Source of the DNA: Paraburkholderia sp.
GTDB taxonomy: Bacteria > Pseudomonadota > Gammaproteobacteria > Burkholderiales > Burkholderiaceae
Direction: 5' to 3'
Assembly (NCBI RefSeq): GCF_024281035.1
Contig: NZ_JAMXLH010000053.1
Coordinates: forward strand, 1-64,000
DNA: 64,000 bases
The notes under the pieces are model-generated. The model was given only the letters and a program-made list of their open reading frames with translations, did no database searches and had not been told where the DNA came from. The translations under genes were made by a program, and so were the position numbers. Below, one piece after another: positions 26,492-35,930 of the stretch. Each line of letters starts with the position of its first letter. Within the stretch, counting starts at the first letter, position 1.

Positions 26492-27112
26492 ATGTCCCTT
26501 ACCGCCTGGCTCTTCTTTCTTCCCGCCTGCTTCGCGCTCAACATGGCGCCGGGGCCGAACAACCTGCTCTCCATCAACGTGGCCGCGCGCTACGGCTTCG
26601 CCCGCGCGGTGGTGGGCGGCATGGGACGGCTCGTGGCGTTCGCCGCGATGATCGCGCTCACCGCCGCGGGACTCGCGGTCGTGCTGCGCGCTTCCGAAAC
26701 GTTCTTCCTGGTGATCAAGCTCGCGGGCGCCGCGTATCTGGTCTGGATCGCCATCCAGCTTTGGCGCAGCGACGCGGCGCCGGCCGGCATGGCCCTCGAA
26801 GAAGACGCGTCGCTTGCGCGCCTCGCGTGGCGCGAGTGCCTCGTGGCCGCGGGCAATCCGAAGGCGATCCTCGTTTTCACGGCGTTTCTGCCGCAATTCG
26901 TCAATGTGGCGAAGCCCATGGGCCCGCAGTTCGCCGTGCTCGGCGCGAGCTTTCTCGTGCTCGAATGGATCGCCATCGCGCTCTACTCGCTCGCCGGTGT
27001 GTACCTCGGCCGCTGGCTCACGCGCCAGGCCGTGCGCCGCTGGTTCAATCGCTGCTGCGGCGCGTTTCTCGGCCTGATCGGCGTGAGTTTCCTGCTCGTG
27101 CGCTATCGCTGA
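26492..27112 (+). CDS. LysE/RhtB family amino-acid exporter
   Basis: A 206-aa inner-membrane translocator with six predicted segments. The family start FALNMAPGPNNLLSINVAARYGFARAVVGGMGR is clear; AAYLVWIAIQLWR and NPKAILVFTAFLPQFV are the other landmarks. It should export an amino acid or a derivative (homoserine lactone, threonine or similar); the exact substrate cannot be read. It may be co-transcribed with gltS. Confidence 0.9.
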   Translation: MSLTAWLFFLPACFALNMAPGPNNLLSINVAARYGFARAVVGGMGRLVAFAAMIALTAAGLAVVLRASETFFLVIKLAGAAYLVWIAIQLWRSDAAPAGMALEEDASLARLAWRECLVAAGNPKAILVFTAFLPQFVNVAKPMGPQFAVLGASFLVLEWIAIALYSLAGVYLGRWLTRQAVRRWFNRCCGAFLGLIGVSFLLVRYR

Positions 27113-27308
27113 TCGTCGCGCTCCATTCATAAGCTTTTGTTGATGGTTTTACCGACAAACTTTAACTGTCGTTAATCCACGCATCCCCCTATGCTCGAAC
27201 CATCGTCTGTCGATGCGGCGAGCGGCACGCTTTTAACTGCACGCTTTTTTTAAAGCACGTTCCGCGCAGCGACGGACAAGCGGTTTTCAACGTCACTGGG
27301 GTTTGAAC

Positions 27309-28286
27309 ATGAAGATCTGCATCTTTGGAGCGGGGGCAATAGGCGGCATGATGGGCGTGCAGCTCGCACGCGCGGGCGCCGACGTGAGCTTCATCGCGCG
27401 CGGGGCGCATCTCGCCGCCATGCGCGAACACGGCGCGCGTCTTTTGATGGACGGCGAAGAATATGTCGCCGATGTGCGCTGCACCTCCGATCCGCGCGAG
27501 CTGGGCGTGCAGGACGTCGTGATCATCACGCTCAAGGCGCATTCGGTGGCGGGCGTGATCGACGCCATGCAGCCGCTCATCGGCGAGCACACCGCCATCG
27601 TCACGGGCACGAACGGCATCCCCTACTGGTACTTCTATCGGCACGGCGGCCGGTTCGAGGGCACCCGGCTCGAAAGCATCGATCCGGACGGCTCGCAGTG
27701 GAATCGCCTCGGGCCCGAGCGCGCCATCGGCTGCGTGCTGTATCCGGCCGCCGAAATCGCCGCGCCCGGCGTGATCCGCCACGTGTACGGCAAGAAATTT
27801 CCGATTGGCGAGCCGTCGGGCGAGCCCACGCAGCGCATCGCGCAACTGCACGAGATCATGCAGGCCGCCGGTTTCGACGCGCCGATCCGTGAAAACATCC
27901 GCGACGAAATCTGGCTGAAGCTCTGGGGCAATCTCTGCTTCAACCCGATCAGCGCGCTCACGCACGGCACGCTCGACGTCATCACGAGCGATCCGGCGAC
28001 CCGCAACGTCTCGCGCACGATGATGCTGGAGGCCAAGCACATCGCCGAGAAATTCGGCGTGCATTTCCGCGTGGACGTGGAGCGCCGTATCGACGGCGCC
28101 GGCGCGGTGGGCGCGCACAAGACCTCGACGCTCGTCGACCTGGAAAACCGCAGGCCGATGGAAATCGATCCGCTCTTGACGGTCGTGCAGGAGATGGGCG
28201 TGCTCGTCGGCGAACCGACGCCGACCATCGACGTCGTGCTCGCCCTCGTCAAACAGCGCGAACGCATGGCGCTGATGGCTGCGTGA
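27309..28286 (+). CDS. Ketopantoate reductase family protein (PanE/ApbA)
   Basis: A 325-aa NAD(P)-dependent dehydrogenase. The N-terminal Rossmann motif is ICIFGAGAIGGMMGVQLARAG. The C-terminal helical domain contains the substrate-binding ENIRDEIWLKLWGNLCFNPISALTHGT and the conserved Lys/Asn pair. Pantothenate synthesis is the classical role, but many Burkholderia paralogues act on other 2-keto acids. ATG 27309 is preferred over a TTG two codons upstream. A stem-loop follows the gene. Confidence 0.87.
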   Translation: MKICIFGAGAIGGMMGVQLARAGADVSFIARGAHLAAMREHGARLLMDGEEYVADVRCTSDPRELGVQDVVIITLKAHSVAGVIDAMQPLIGEHTAIVTGTNGIPYWYFYRHGGRFEGTRLESIDPDGSQWNRLGPERAIGCVLYPAAEIAAPGVIRHVYGKKFPIGEPSGEPTQRIAQLHEIMQAAGFDAPIRENIRDEIWLKLWGNLCFNPISALTHGTLDVITSDPATRNVSRTMMLEAKHIAEKFGVHFRVDVERRIDGAGAVGAHKTSTLVDLENRRPMEIDPLLTVVQEMGVLVGEPTPTIDVVLALVKQRERMALMAA

Positions 28287-28329
28287 CGCCACTGCGGTAG
28301 CGGTGGCATAAGCGGTGGCAAAAGCGAAA

Positions 28330-28350
28330 ACGGACCACGTCGTGGTCCGT
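28330..28350. terminator. Stem-loop between panE-like gene and LysR gene
   Basis: ACGGACCACG/CGTGGTCCGT forms an almost uninterrupted inverted repeat between convergent genes. It is flanked by A-rich (left) and T-rich (right) bases, so it may serve both. Confidence 0.75.
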
Positions 28351-28392
28351 ATTTCATTGTTTATTGCGTGAAGCAAAACCGCAGCGAATCGT

Positions 28393-29454
28393 CTAGCTCA
28401 CGCTCGCCCGTTCATACGGTTGCGCCGACAACGACGTGCACGCCGCCTCGCGCTTCGGCACACCGGCTTGCGCGCCGCTCGACGCGTCTGCGGCGAACTG
28501 CGACCACGCAGCCTGAGCACACGGGCGCAGCGAACGATGGCGGCGGCGCACGAGCATCGTCGTCACATTGACGACCGGATGCAGCACACGCACCGCGAGC
28601 GAGCCCGCCGGCGCGGGCCAATGCCAGGCGGGATCGGCTGCACCGCGCGCCTCTATTGCGCCTGCGGAAACGGGCAGCACGCCGATGCCGAGACCAAGCT
28701 GCGCCATGCGCGCGACGCCCGCCGCGTGTGCGAACTCCTGCAGCGGTTTGCCTTCGGCGCGCAGCCCGGCCAGCGCGCGCACCACCGCATCACGGCAGCC
28801 CGCATCGCGATTGAGCGTGACAAGCGGCTCGCCCGCGAGATCGGCCCAGCGCAGCATGCTGTGCTGGGCGAGCGGGTGAAACGGCGGCATCACCGCGCAC
28901 AGCGGCGTCTCAGCGAGCGGCTGCACGTCGAGATTGCCGAATACACCGGACATGCCGGGCATGCCGGACGGGCCTGAAAGGCCTGACGCAAGCGGCGGCG
29001 CGGCCTCGGCGATCACGCCGAAGTCCGCCTCGCCCTGCTCGACGGCCCGCAAAACGGCGGACTGCGGCAGGTCCTCGAGCTGCAGCGTAAGCGACGGAAA
29101 CGCGGCGGCGCAGCGGGCGAGCGCGGCAGGCACCCACGTCGACGACAACGCGGGATTGCTCGCCACGAGCACGACGCCGCTATGGGCCTGATTCGCTTCG
29201 CGCCCTTCGGCGAGCGCCATGTCGATTTCATCGAGCAGTCGCCCGATGCGGCGCTCGAAGCCGCTGCCCGCGAGCGTGAGTTCGACGTTCCGCGTGGTGC
29301 GGTCGAACAGCTTCAACTCGACGGCCTCTTCGAGATCGCGCACGCAGCGGCTCACCGCCGACTGCGTGAGGCCGAACTCGCGCGCGGCGCGCGTGAAGCT
29401 GCGCGCCCGCGCGACCGCAACGAAGACCTTGAGTTGCTGGAGGGATACGTTCAT
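28393..29454 (-). CDS. LysR family transcriptional regulator
   Basis: A 353-aa regulator. The HTH is at residues 1-60 (LQQLKVFVAVARARSFTRAAREFGLTQSAVSRCVRDLE), and the periplasmic-binding-like effector domain covers about 90-300. Two features are unusual: a Gly/Pro/Ser/Met-rich loop (GLSGPSGMPGMSG) near residue 160 and a poorly conserved C-terminal tail of about 40 residues after the fold. An in-frame start at 29499 exists; ATG 29454 opens the normal family N-terminus. It lies just downstream of the OxlT-type gene on the same strand (20 bp), so the two may be co-transcribed. Confidence 0.87.
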   Translation of the reverse strand: MNVSLQQLKVFVAVARARSFTRAAREFGLTQSAVSRCVRDLEEAVELKLFDRTTRNVELTLAGSGFERRIGRLLDEIDMALAEGREANQAHSGVVLVASNPALSSTWVPAALARCAAAFPSLTLQLEDLPQSAVLRAVEQGEADFGVIAEAAPPLASGLSGPSGMPGMSGVFGNLDVQPLAETPLCAVMPPFHPLAQHSMLRWADLAGEPLVTLNRDAGCRDAVVRALAGLRAEGKPLQEFAHAAGVARMAQLGLGIGVLPVSAGAIEARGAADPAWHWPAPAGSLAVRVLHPVVNVTTMLVRRRHRSLRPCAQAAWSQFAADASSGAQAGVPKREAACTSLSAQPYERASVS

Positions 29455-29474
29455 CGCGTTTCCCGCGTCCTGTC

Positions 29475-30809
29475 TTATTCGCCGGTCTGGTTGGACCACT
29501 GCGACAGACCCGACGGCGCGTCGTCCGTGCGGGAAACCTGGTACGCGTCGCTTTGCTGCGTGAGCAGGCGGTGGCGCATCGGTGCGAGAACGAACTTGGC
29601 GCTGATCCCCGCCGCAATCGTGATGATGGCGGCCACAACGAATACGGCGCTCCAGCCGCCCGATGCCGAGAGGATCGACGCGATCGGCACGAGCAGCGAT
29701 GCCGTGCCCTTGGCCGTGTACAACGTGCCCGCATTGGCGGCGGCGAACTTGCTGCCAAAGGTATCGGCGCAGATCGCCGGGAAGATCGAGAAAATCTCGC
29801 CCCAGAAGAGGAAGATGAGCGCGGCGAACGTCATGAACGCATAGGGGTTCGTGCCGAACCGCATCATGCCGAGCAGCGCAAGACCTTCGCCGACGAAAAT
29901 GAAGAACATCGTGTTCTCACGGCCGATCTTGTCCGAGACGAAGCCGCACAGCGGACGCGTAAAGCCGTTGCAGATGTTGTCGATCGAGAGCGTCAGCGTG
30001 AGCAGCGGCAGCGTCGCGCCGAACACGGTCATCGGCATTTTGGCGAGACCCCAGTCCTTGGCGATGGGGCCGATCTGGGCCGTCGCCATCAGGCCGCCCG
30101 CAGCGACGGCCACGAACGCGGCGTACATCACCCAGAACACCGGTTGCCTGATCATCTGCCCCGACGTGTAGTCGACGCGCGAGACGAGACGCCGTGGCGA
30201 CGCAACGGTCGCGCGCGGCGCGGGTTTCACGAGCAGCAGCGCAAGCACGAAAATCGACACGCCCTGCAGGATGCCGAAGAAAAAGAACGTGTGCTCGAAG
30301 CCGCGGCTCGCGATCATATTCGCAATCGGAATCACGGTAACCGCTGCGCCCGCACCGAAACCCGCAGCCGTGAGGCCCGCCGCGAGACCGCGACGATCCG
30401 GGAACCACTTGAGCGCATTACCGACGCAGGTGCCGTACACACCGCCTGCGCCAATGCCCGCGATCGCGGACGAGACGTACAGCATCGGCAGCGTCGTCAC
30501 GTACGAATTGAGGACCCACGAGAGGCCCGCGCAAACCGCACCGACCGCCACGACCGGACGCGGACCGAACTTGTCGACCAGCCAGCCTTCGATCGGCACG
30601 AGCCAGGTCTCAGTCAGAATGAAGATCGAGAACGCCAGTTGAATCGACGCCACGCCCCACTGGTGCCGCGCGTGCATCGGCGCGACGAACAACGTCCATG
30701 CGTATTGCAGATTGGCGACTAGCGCCATGCACACCATGCCCACGACTAACTGAAACCAGCGGTTGGTCCAGAAGGGACCTGTCTCGCTCCTTTGACTGAT
30801 TGCATTCAT
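29475..30809 (-). CDS. MFS oxalate/formate antiporter (OxlT-like)
   Basis: A 444-aa protein with twelve predicted membrane segments. OxlT-family landmarks are QYAWTLFVAPMHARHQWGVASIQLAF, WLVDKFGPRP, GIGAGGVYGTCVGNALKWFPDRRGLAAGLTAAGFGAGAA and NGFTRPLCGFVSDKIGRENTMF. OxlT-type carriers exchange oxalate for formate. The nearby frc gene supports oxalate as substrate. ATG 30809 is chosen because it opens the family's cytoplasmic start; a longer in-frame extension lacks support. It is divergent from a LysR gene. Confidence 0.85.
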   Translation of the reverse strand: MNAISQRSETGPFWTNRWFQLVVGMVCMALVANLQYAWTLFVAPMHARHQWGVASIQLAFSIFILTETWLVPIEGWLVDKFGPRPVVAVGAVCAGLSWVLNSYVTTLPMLYVSSAIAGIGAGGVYGTCVGNALKWFPDRRGLAAGLTAAGFGAGAAVTVIPIANMIASRGFEHTFFFFGILQGVSIFVLALLLVKPAPRATVASPRRLVSRVDYTSGQMIRQPVFWVMYAAFVAVAAGGLMATAQIGPIAKDWGLAKMPMTVFGATLPLLTLTLSIDNICNGFTRPLCGFVSDKIGRENTMFFIFVGEGLALLGMMRFGTNPYAFMTFAALIFLFWGEIFSIFPAICADTFGSKFAAANAGTLYTAKGTASLLVPIASILSASGGWSAVFVVAAIITIAAGISAKFVLAPMRHRLLTQQSDAYQVSRTDDAPSGLSQWSNQTGE

Positions 30810-31183
30810 CTCGCTTGTCTCCACTTTCCATTCATGAGTGCCAGCGGAATTGCCGGCCTGCATAAATTGCTGCTTATAGTTTTCGATCGCGACCTTAAAC
30901 TGCCTTTGATTCTTATTACACAGACAAAACTGAAATTCGAATAGAAATCTGCCGACCCGCACACATTCGATTTAATGCATCCTGTTCGTCACCCCTTTAT
31001 TGCACGGGGGTTCGACCGCTTTATTGATACCTTGTGCTGCCGTGTTTTCCCTACCCCGGCGTTAACCCGCATGCTGCATGGACGGCATTCGGACTCCTTT
31101 CAATGCCATGCTAGGGTCATTGCTGAATTACTCACAATTAAAGTTTGTTATTATCAGGATTCAGATTCCTTTATGGATCGCTC
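30810..31183. other. Divergent promoter region, antiporter/LysR
   Basis: 374 bp, A/T-rich for this window. It does not contain the TGATATATCA site seen upstream of frc. T-N11-A-type LysR sites are too common to assign by eye. No gene seen. Confidence 0.5.
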
Positions 31184-32128
31184 ATGACGATGCGAAACGC
31201 CACCCTGCGGCAGCTCAAGGTCTTCGAAACCGTCGCGCGCCACCTCAGTTTTTCGCGTGCCGCCGAAGAGCTGCATCTCACGCAACCGGCCGTTTCCACG
31301 CAGGTCCGCCAGCTTGAGGAACATGCAGGACTGCCGCTCTTCGAGCAGCTCGGCAAAAAGACCTACCTCACGCCGGCAGGCACCGAGATGCTTCACTACA
31401 GCCGCGCGATCATCCAGCAGTTCCACGAAGTCGACGAGGCCATGAGCCAGCTCAAAGGCGTCTCGGGCGGCAAGCTCAACGTCGCCGTGATCAGCGCGGG
31501 CGACTACTTCTTTCCGCGCCTGCTGGCCGAATTCACGCGGCGCTACAAGGGCGTTTCGCTCAACCTGCTGGTCTACAACCGCGAACAGTTGCTTCATCAA
31601 CTGGCGACGAACCAGACCGATCTCGCCGTGATGGTGCGCCCGCCGCACGCGACCGACGCCATCAACGAGCCGTTTGCGCCGCACCCGTATGTGATCGTGG
31701 CGGCGCCCACGCACCCGCTCGCGCACAAGCGCGGCATCAAATTGAGCACGCTCGCCAACGAGGCGTTCATCGTGCGCGAGCGCGGCTCGGATACCTGGAA
31801 CTCGATGGAAGAAGGGTTCGCGGGCAAGATTGCAAACCTGAAGATCGCCATGGAGATCAAAAGCACCGAGACGATCAAGCAGGCTGTGATCGCGGGCATG
31901 GGGATCGCATTCCTCTCCGCACACACCGTCAGCCTCGAACTGCAGGTCGGGCACCTCGTGGTGCTCGACGTCGAATCCTTTCCGGTCATGCTCAACTGGT
32001 ACGTCGTGCACCGCAAAAACAAGCGCCTGCCGCCGGTCGCGCTCGCGTTCAAGCGCTTCCTCATGGAAGAAGGTGCGCAACTCATCGAAAGCATCACGCG
32101 CGTGTCGGAAAGCAGTCTTCACAAGTGA
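31184..32128 (+). CDS. LysR family regulator (CbbR/RbcR-like)
   Basis: A 314-aa regulator. HTH at residues 5-65 (TLRQLKVFETVARHLSFSRAAEELHLTQPAVSTQVRQLE), effector domain about 95-300 with GGKLNVAVISAGDYFFPRLLAEF. The sequence most resembles the CbbR/RbcR branch, which in some bacteria controls C1 or CO2-fixation genes. Here it is divergent from the OxlT-type gene, so regulation of oxalate or formate use is an attractive inference. ATG 31184 gives the family start. Confidence 0.88.
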   Translation: MTMRNATLRQLKVFETVARHLSFSRAAEELHLTQPAVSTQVRQLEEHAGLPLFEQLGKKTYLTPAGTEMLHYSRAIIQQFHEVDEAMSQLKGVSGGKLNVAVISAGDYFFPRLLAEFTRRYKGVSLNLLVYNREQLLHQLATNQTDLAVMVRPPHATDAINEPFAPHPYVIVAAPTHPLAHKRGIKLSTLANEAFIVRERGSDTWNSMEEGFAGKIANLKIAMEIKSTETIKQAVIAGMGIAFLSAHTVSLELQVGHLVVLDVESFPVMLNWYVVHRKNKRLPPVALAFKRFLMEEGAQLIESITRVSESSLHK

Positions 32129-32198
32129 ATCGCTATGGATCGGCACGAATGCTTTAGTCATTCCTGATCCTTCGCCCGCTTTGGCTTCAAGCGGCCTG

Positions 32199-32264
32199 CT
32201 TGTTGTCCGCTTGTTGTCCGCCTGTTACGCGCTTGTTACTCGCTTGTTACTCGCTGGTTGCCTG
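32199..32264. repeat. Six-unit 11-bp tandem repeat across a gene end
   Basis: Units resembling CTTGTTACTCG run head to tail: two CTTGTTGTCCG, one CCTGTTACGCG, two CTTGTTACTCG, one CTGGTTGCCTG. The stop codon of the leftward membrane-protein gene (32236-32238) lies inside the array. Confidence 0.88.
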
Positions 32265-33255
32265 CTTCGGGGCTGCCAAGGCGCACGCGCCGCAGCGCGC
32301 GATAGCGGCGGCGCTGCCGGCGCGGCACGCCCTGCGGCACTTCACGTGCGATGCGTGCGGACGCGCCAGGTGGAGCGGCACGCGCATAGAGACACTCGGG
32401 AGCAAACGTGCCGCTGCCGCACGCTTCGACCAGCAGTTCGTCAGGCACACCGGCAAAACTCAGCCTCAGCATGCTTGCGCCGATGGCGTGCCGTCGCGCA
32501 TCCGCAGCGGGCACCGGAGCAAACCGCCCGATGCGCGGCCGCCGCGCCCGCGTCATGAGACGCGCGCCGAGCGCCATTCCGAGCACGCTCCCGGCAGCGA
32601 GCGCCGGAAGCGCGAATTCGCCGGCAACACCCGCCGTCGCGAAGCCGCAGCCGAGTGCGATGCCAAGCAACAGCGCTGCGGCGTGCACGAGGCGGTCACC
32701 GACGCTGAACGGAGCACGCGGACCTGCGCGCGCTCCTGCATGCGCCGCACCGCACACCGCGCTCGCGGCGGCGCCGAGCAGCAGCGCACCCAGCACCACC
32801 GCCAGATAGCTCGCCGCACGCTGTTCGAACAACCTGGATTCAGGTTGCGCGAGAAACCATCCGATACCGCTGCCGAGCGCCACGAACCCCGCGACGCAGC
32901 CCGCCACGGCAATCAAGCGAACGCGCACGCCCGGACCCAGCCGCACGCCGAGCCACGATCCGGCGAATGCGCCCGCCTCGACCGCCGCCACCGCAGCGGC
33001 GGCATGGGTCACCCCAAACGCGATCAAGCCTGGCAGCACGGCAAGTAGTAGTGCATAGCAGATGGCCGTGGCGACGCGCGGCTCGCGCAACGCTTTCCTG
33101 CACCGCACACTGCCGTGCGCGACCCGTGCGACGGCGGGCATGCCCCGCGCCCACGGCGGAGCCAGCGCCGCCAGTTGTGCAAGTGCACAAATCGCACAGG
33201 CGTAGAGAAGGCTGCCGCCCAACCACACGATGTCGCCAGCCAGTTGCGTTCGCAT
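32236..33255 (-). CDS. Hypothetical multi-pass membrane protein
   Basis: A 339-aa protein with about seven hydrophobic segments, e.g. VWLGGSLLYACAICALAQLAAL, ATAICYALLLAVLPGLIAFGV, LIAVAGCVAGFVALGSGIGWFL and LAVVLGALLLGAAASAVCGAA. No family was recognised. The membrane segments are in frame with normal high-GC codon use, which supports a real gene. The C-terminal 60 residues are Arg-rich and end within an 11-bp repeat, so the end may have been reshaped by it. It is 86 bp after the FAH-family gene on the same strand. Confidence 0.55.
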   Translation of the reverse strand: MRTQLAGDIVWLGGSLLYACAICALAQLAALAPPWARGMPAVARVAHGSVRCRKALREPRVATAICYALLLAVLPGLIAFGVTHAAAAVAAVEAGAFAGSWLGVRLGPGVRVRLIAVAGCVAGFVALGSGIGWFLAQPESRLFEQRAASYLAVVLGALLLGAAASAVCGAAHAGARAGPRAPFSVGDRLVHAAALLLGIALGCGFATAGVAGEFALPALAAGSVLGMALGARLMTRARRPRIGRFAPVPAADARRHAIGASMLRLSFAGVPDELLVEACGSGTFAPECLYARAAPPGASARIAREVPQGVPRRQRRRYRALRRVRLGSPEAGNQRVTSE

Positions 33256-33341
33256 CGGTTCTCCTCGCGCCCGGATGTCACACCGCGCGCGTCGTCAGTG
33301 CTTTCGGAGACTTCGGTTCCTTCCCGGTTCCTTCTGTACCT

Positions 33342-34154
33342 TCACGCCGCGCTTTGGGCAGCGGTGTCCGGCACGCCTTCGGCTCGCTCCGCAGCGAGTG
33401 TGTTGCTCAGCGTGCCGATACCCTCGATCGTGATCTCAACCGTTGCGCCCGCACCGATCGAGCCCACGCCGAGTGACGTCCCGCAGGCGATCACGTCACC
33501 CGCTTCGAGTGTCAGATCCTGCGAAATCAGGCTGACCTGCTGCGCGGGCGTGAACACCATGTCGTCGAGCGGATAGTTCTGGCGTTCGACCCCATCTAGC
33601 CGCGTCACCACGCGCGCGCTGCGCCAGTCGAAACCGGAGACGATAGCCGGACCCATGCAGCAGAACGTATCGAAACCTTTCGCGCGGCACCATTGCGGGA
33701 AGTGCGGATTTTCGTTGAGCAGGCCGGCCGCGGTGACGTCGTTGACGATCGTATAGCCGAAGATCGAGGACTGCGCCTCTTCCTCGCTCACATTGCTACA
33801 GCGTTTGCCGATCACGATGCCCAGTTCGCCTTCGAAGGCGATTTTTCCCGCGTAGTGCGCAGGACGAAGGATCGGCGCATCCGACCCGATCACCGAGCCA
33901 GCCGGCTTCAACAGAAAAAGTGGGTGCGCAGGCACCGGTTTTTCGAGCTTTGCCGCGAGTGCGTGAAAGTTGTTCCATAGCGCAACCACCTTGCCGGGCG
34001 CACAGGGCGCGAGCGGGCTGAGCGTGCGCAGCGGCAGCACCGCGCCGGTCGGCACGGGCTGATCGAGGCCCGCGTATTCGTGCAGATATCCATTCTCGAC
34101 GCGGCCGAACACGATCCGGCCGTCGGGCCCCATCAAGCGCATCCAGGTGTTCAT
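33342..34154 (-). CDS. Fumarylacetoacetate hydrolase (FAH) family protein
   Basis: A 270-aa FAH-fold protein. The metal-binding Glu residues are in KIAFEGELGIVIGK, and IFGYTIVNDVTAAGLL, AKGFDTFCCMGPAIV and the C-terminal GDVIACGTSLGVGSIGAGATVEITIEGIGTLSN are canonical. Family members are hydrolases, isomerases or decarboxylases acting on beta-diketones and 2-oxo acids such as oxaloacetate. Beside frc, a role in oxalate-related metabolism is possible (inference). ATG 34154 has GGAG 7 nt upstream. Confidence 0.85.
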   Translation of the reverse strand: MNTWMRLMGPDGRIVFGRVENGYLHEYAGLDQPVPTGAVLPLRTLSPLAPCAPGKVVALWNNFHALAAKLEKPVPAHPLFLLKPAGSVIGSDAPILRPAHYAGKIAFEGELGIVIGKRCSNVSEEEAQSSIFGYTIVNDVTAAGLLNENPHFPQWCRAKGFDTFCCMGPAIVSGFDWRSARVVTRLDGVERQNYPLDDMVFTPAQQVSLISQDLTLEAGDVIACGTSLGVGSIGAGATVEITIEGIGTLSNTLAAERAEGVPDTAAQSAA

Positions 34155-34261
34155 GCTTCGCTCCATCGTTGCCGTGCGCAAACCTCCGGCGCACGCTCAG
34201 TGATATTCACAGTCGCATTCATTCAGGCGGGCATCGCGCGACGCCTGCCTGTGCACTGCGT

Positions 34262-35509
34262 TCAGATCGCGCCGGCAACACGCAGCGAACGGATCTCGTC
34301 GTTCGAGTAGCCGAATTCAGCGAGTACTTCGTCGGTGTGCTCGCCTAGCAGCGGCGACCGCGTCACTTCGGTAGGGCTGTCCGAGAGCTTGATTGGATTG
34401 CCGACCGTGAGGTATTTGCCGCGGACCGGATGCTCCACCTCGACGATCGTGCCGCTCGTGCGCAACGACTCGTCCGAGGCGATCTCCTTCATCGAGAGAA
34501 TCGGACCGCACGGAATGTCGTAGCGATTGAGCACCGCCATTGCGTCGAATTTCGTGCGGTTCATCGTCCATCGCTCGATCTCGGCGAAGATCTCCTTGAG
34601 ATGCGGCAGCCGCGAATTGGGCGTTGCGTAGCGCGGATCGCCGATCCATTCCTCGCGGCCGATCAGCTTGCAGATCCGTTCCCACACGGGCGCCTGAGCG
34701 ATGAAGTAGATATAGGCGTTCGGATCGGTCTCCCAGCCCTTGCATTTGAGAATCCAGCCTGGCTGGCCGCCGCCCGATGCGTTGCCGGCGCGCGGCACGG
34801 CATCGCCGAAATCGTCGTTCGGATATTGCGGATACTCCTTCATGACGCCGGTGCGATCGAGCCGCTGCTGGTCGCGCAACTTCACGCGGCACAGGTTGAG
34901 CACGCCGTCCTGCATCGCGGCGAGCACCTTTTGTCCGCGCCCGGTGTGCTCGCGCTGGAACAGCGCCGTGACGATGCCGAGCGCGAGATGCAGCCCGGTG
35001 CCGCTGTCGCCGATCTGCGCACCCGTCACGACGGGCGGGCCATCGTCGAAGCCAGTCGTCGAGGCCGCGCCGCCCACGCATTGCGCGACGTTCTCGTAGA
35101 CCTTGCAGTCCTCGTAGGGTCCCGGACCGAAGCCCTTCACCGATGCGACGATCATGCGCGGATTCAGCGTCTGGATACGCTCCCAGCCAAAACCCATGCG
35201 CTCGAGCGCGCCGGGCGCGAAGTTCTCCACGAGTACGTCGCAGTCGCGAATCATGCGTTCGAGTACCCGCTTGCCGTGCGGATTCTTGGTGTCGAGCGTG
35301 ACCGAGCGCTTGTTGCCGTTGAGCATCGTGAAGTAGAGGCTGTCTGCGTCCGGAATGTCACGTAGTTGCTCGCGGGTGATATCGCCTGCGCCAACGCGCT
35401 CCACCTTGATGACGTCGGCGCCGAACCATGCGAGCAGTTGCGTGCACGTCGGACCCGACTGCACGTGCGTGAAATCGAGGATCCGCACGCCATCCAATGC
35501 CTTGCCCAT
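34262..35509 (-). CDS. frc: Formyl-CoA:oxalate CoA-transferase
   Basis: A 415-aa class III CoA-transferase that moves CoA from formyl-CoA to oxalate. Gln17 is in FTHVQSGPTCTQ, the catalytic Asp at 168 is in VTGAQIGDSGTG, and the glycine loop SGGGQPGW matches Frc. The length is that of known Frc enzymes (about 416). The start has GGAGACACG just upstream. The partner oxalyl-CoA decarboxylase (oxc) is not in the window. A 16-bp palindromic element at 35623-35638 lies about 115 bp upstream. Confidence 0.93.
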   Translation of the reverse strand: MGKALDGVRILDFTHVQSGPTCTQLLAWFGADVIKVERVGAGDITREQLRDIPDADSLYFTMLNGNKRSVTLDTKNPHGKRVLERMIRDCDVLVENFAPGALERMGFGWERIQTLNPRMIVASVKGFGPGPYEDCKVYENVAQCVGGAASTTGFDDGPPVVTGAQIGDSGTGLHLALGIVTALFQREHTGRGQKVLAAMQDGVLNLCRVKLRDQQRLDRTGVMKEYPQYPNDDFGDAVPRAGNASGGGQPGWILKCKGWETDPNAYIYFIAQAPVWERICKLIGREEWIGDPRYATPNSRLPHLKEIFAEIERWTMNRTKFDAMAVLNRYDIPCGPILSMKEIASDESLRTSGTIVEVEHPVRGKYLTVGNPIKLSDSPTEVTRSPLLGEHTDEVLAEFGYSNDEIRSLRVAGAI

Positions 35510-35622
35510 GTCGTGTCTCCTTATTAGTAGTCGTGGCCGGGCGTGTTTTCGAAAATCAGTAGACTGCGGCCGCGTCAGCGTTCGCATGGGAGCGATGGAA
35601 GCCTGCGCCGTTTGACAATACG

Positions 35623-35638
35623 GTATGTGATATATCAA
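35623..35638. promoter_or_regulatory. Candidate GntR operator upstream of frc
   Basis: GTATGTGATATATCAA, containing the palindrome TGATATATCA (35628-35637). An identical 16-mer occurs at 36997-37012. Confidence 0.7.
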
Positions 35639-35930
35639 CGCCACGCAAGAGCGGGATTATCCGTGGCAGGATGCGTGCGGAATCGTCTCAAAGCCCCGCC
35701 CAGCATGGATTCACGTGAATTCCGGGCGTATTGCTGCGGCGCATGCACGGGAAAACCCCGAGGCTCAGGGCAGCGCGGTGCACTGGATTCGGTGCACGAG
35801 ATACATGAGAGGGGATACACAAGGATGAGCGATACGCACGCGAGCCGCGCATCACTTTCTTGAAAATAAAAAAGTTGATGCGCATAAAGTTTTTCCCCGT
35901 CGGGCGTTAGAACGTGTCGCGCGGTAAACG
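35639..35930. other. Gap between frc promoter area and GntR gene end
   Basis: About 290 bp with no convincing gene, A/T-rich around 35860-35900. The 5' flank of frc and the 3' flank of the GntR gene meet here. Confidence 0.4.
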
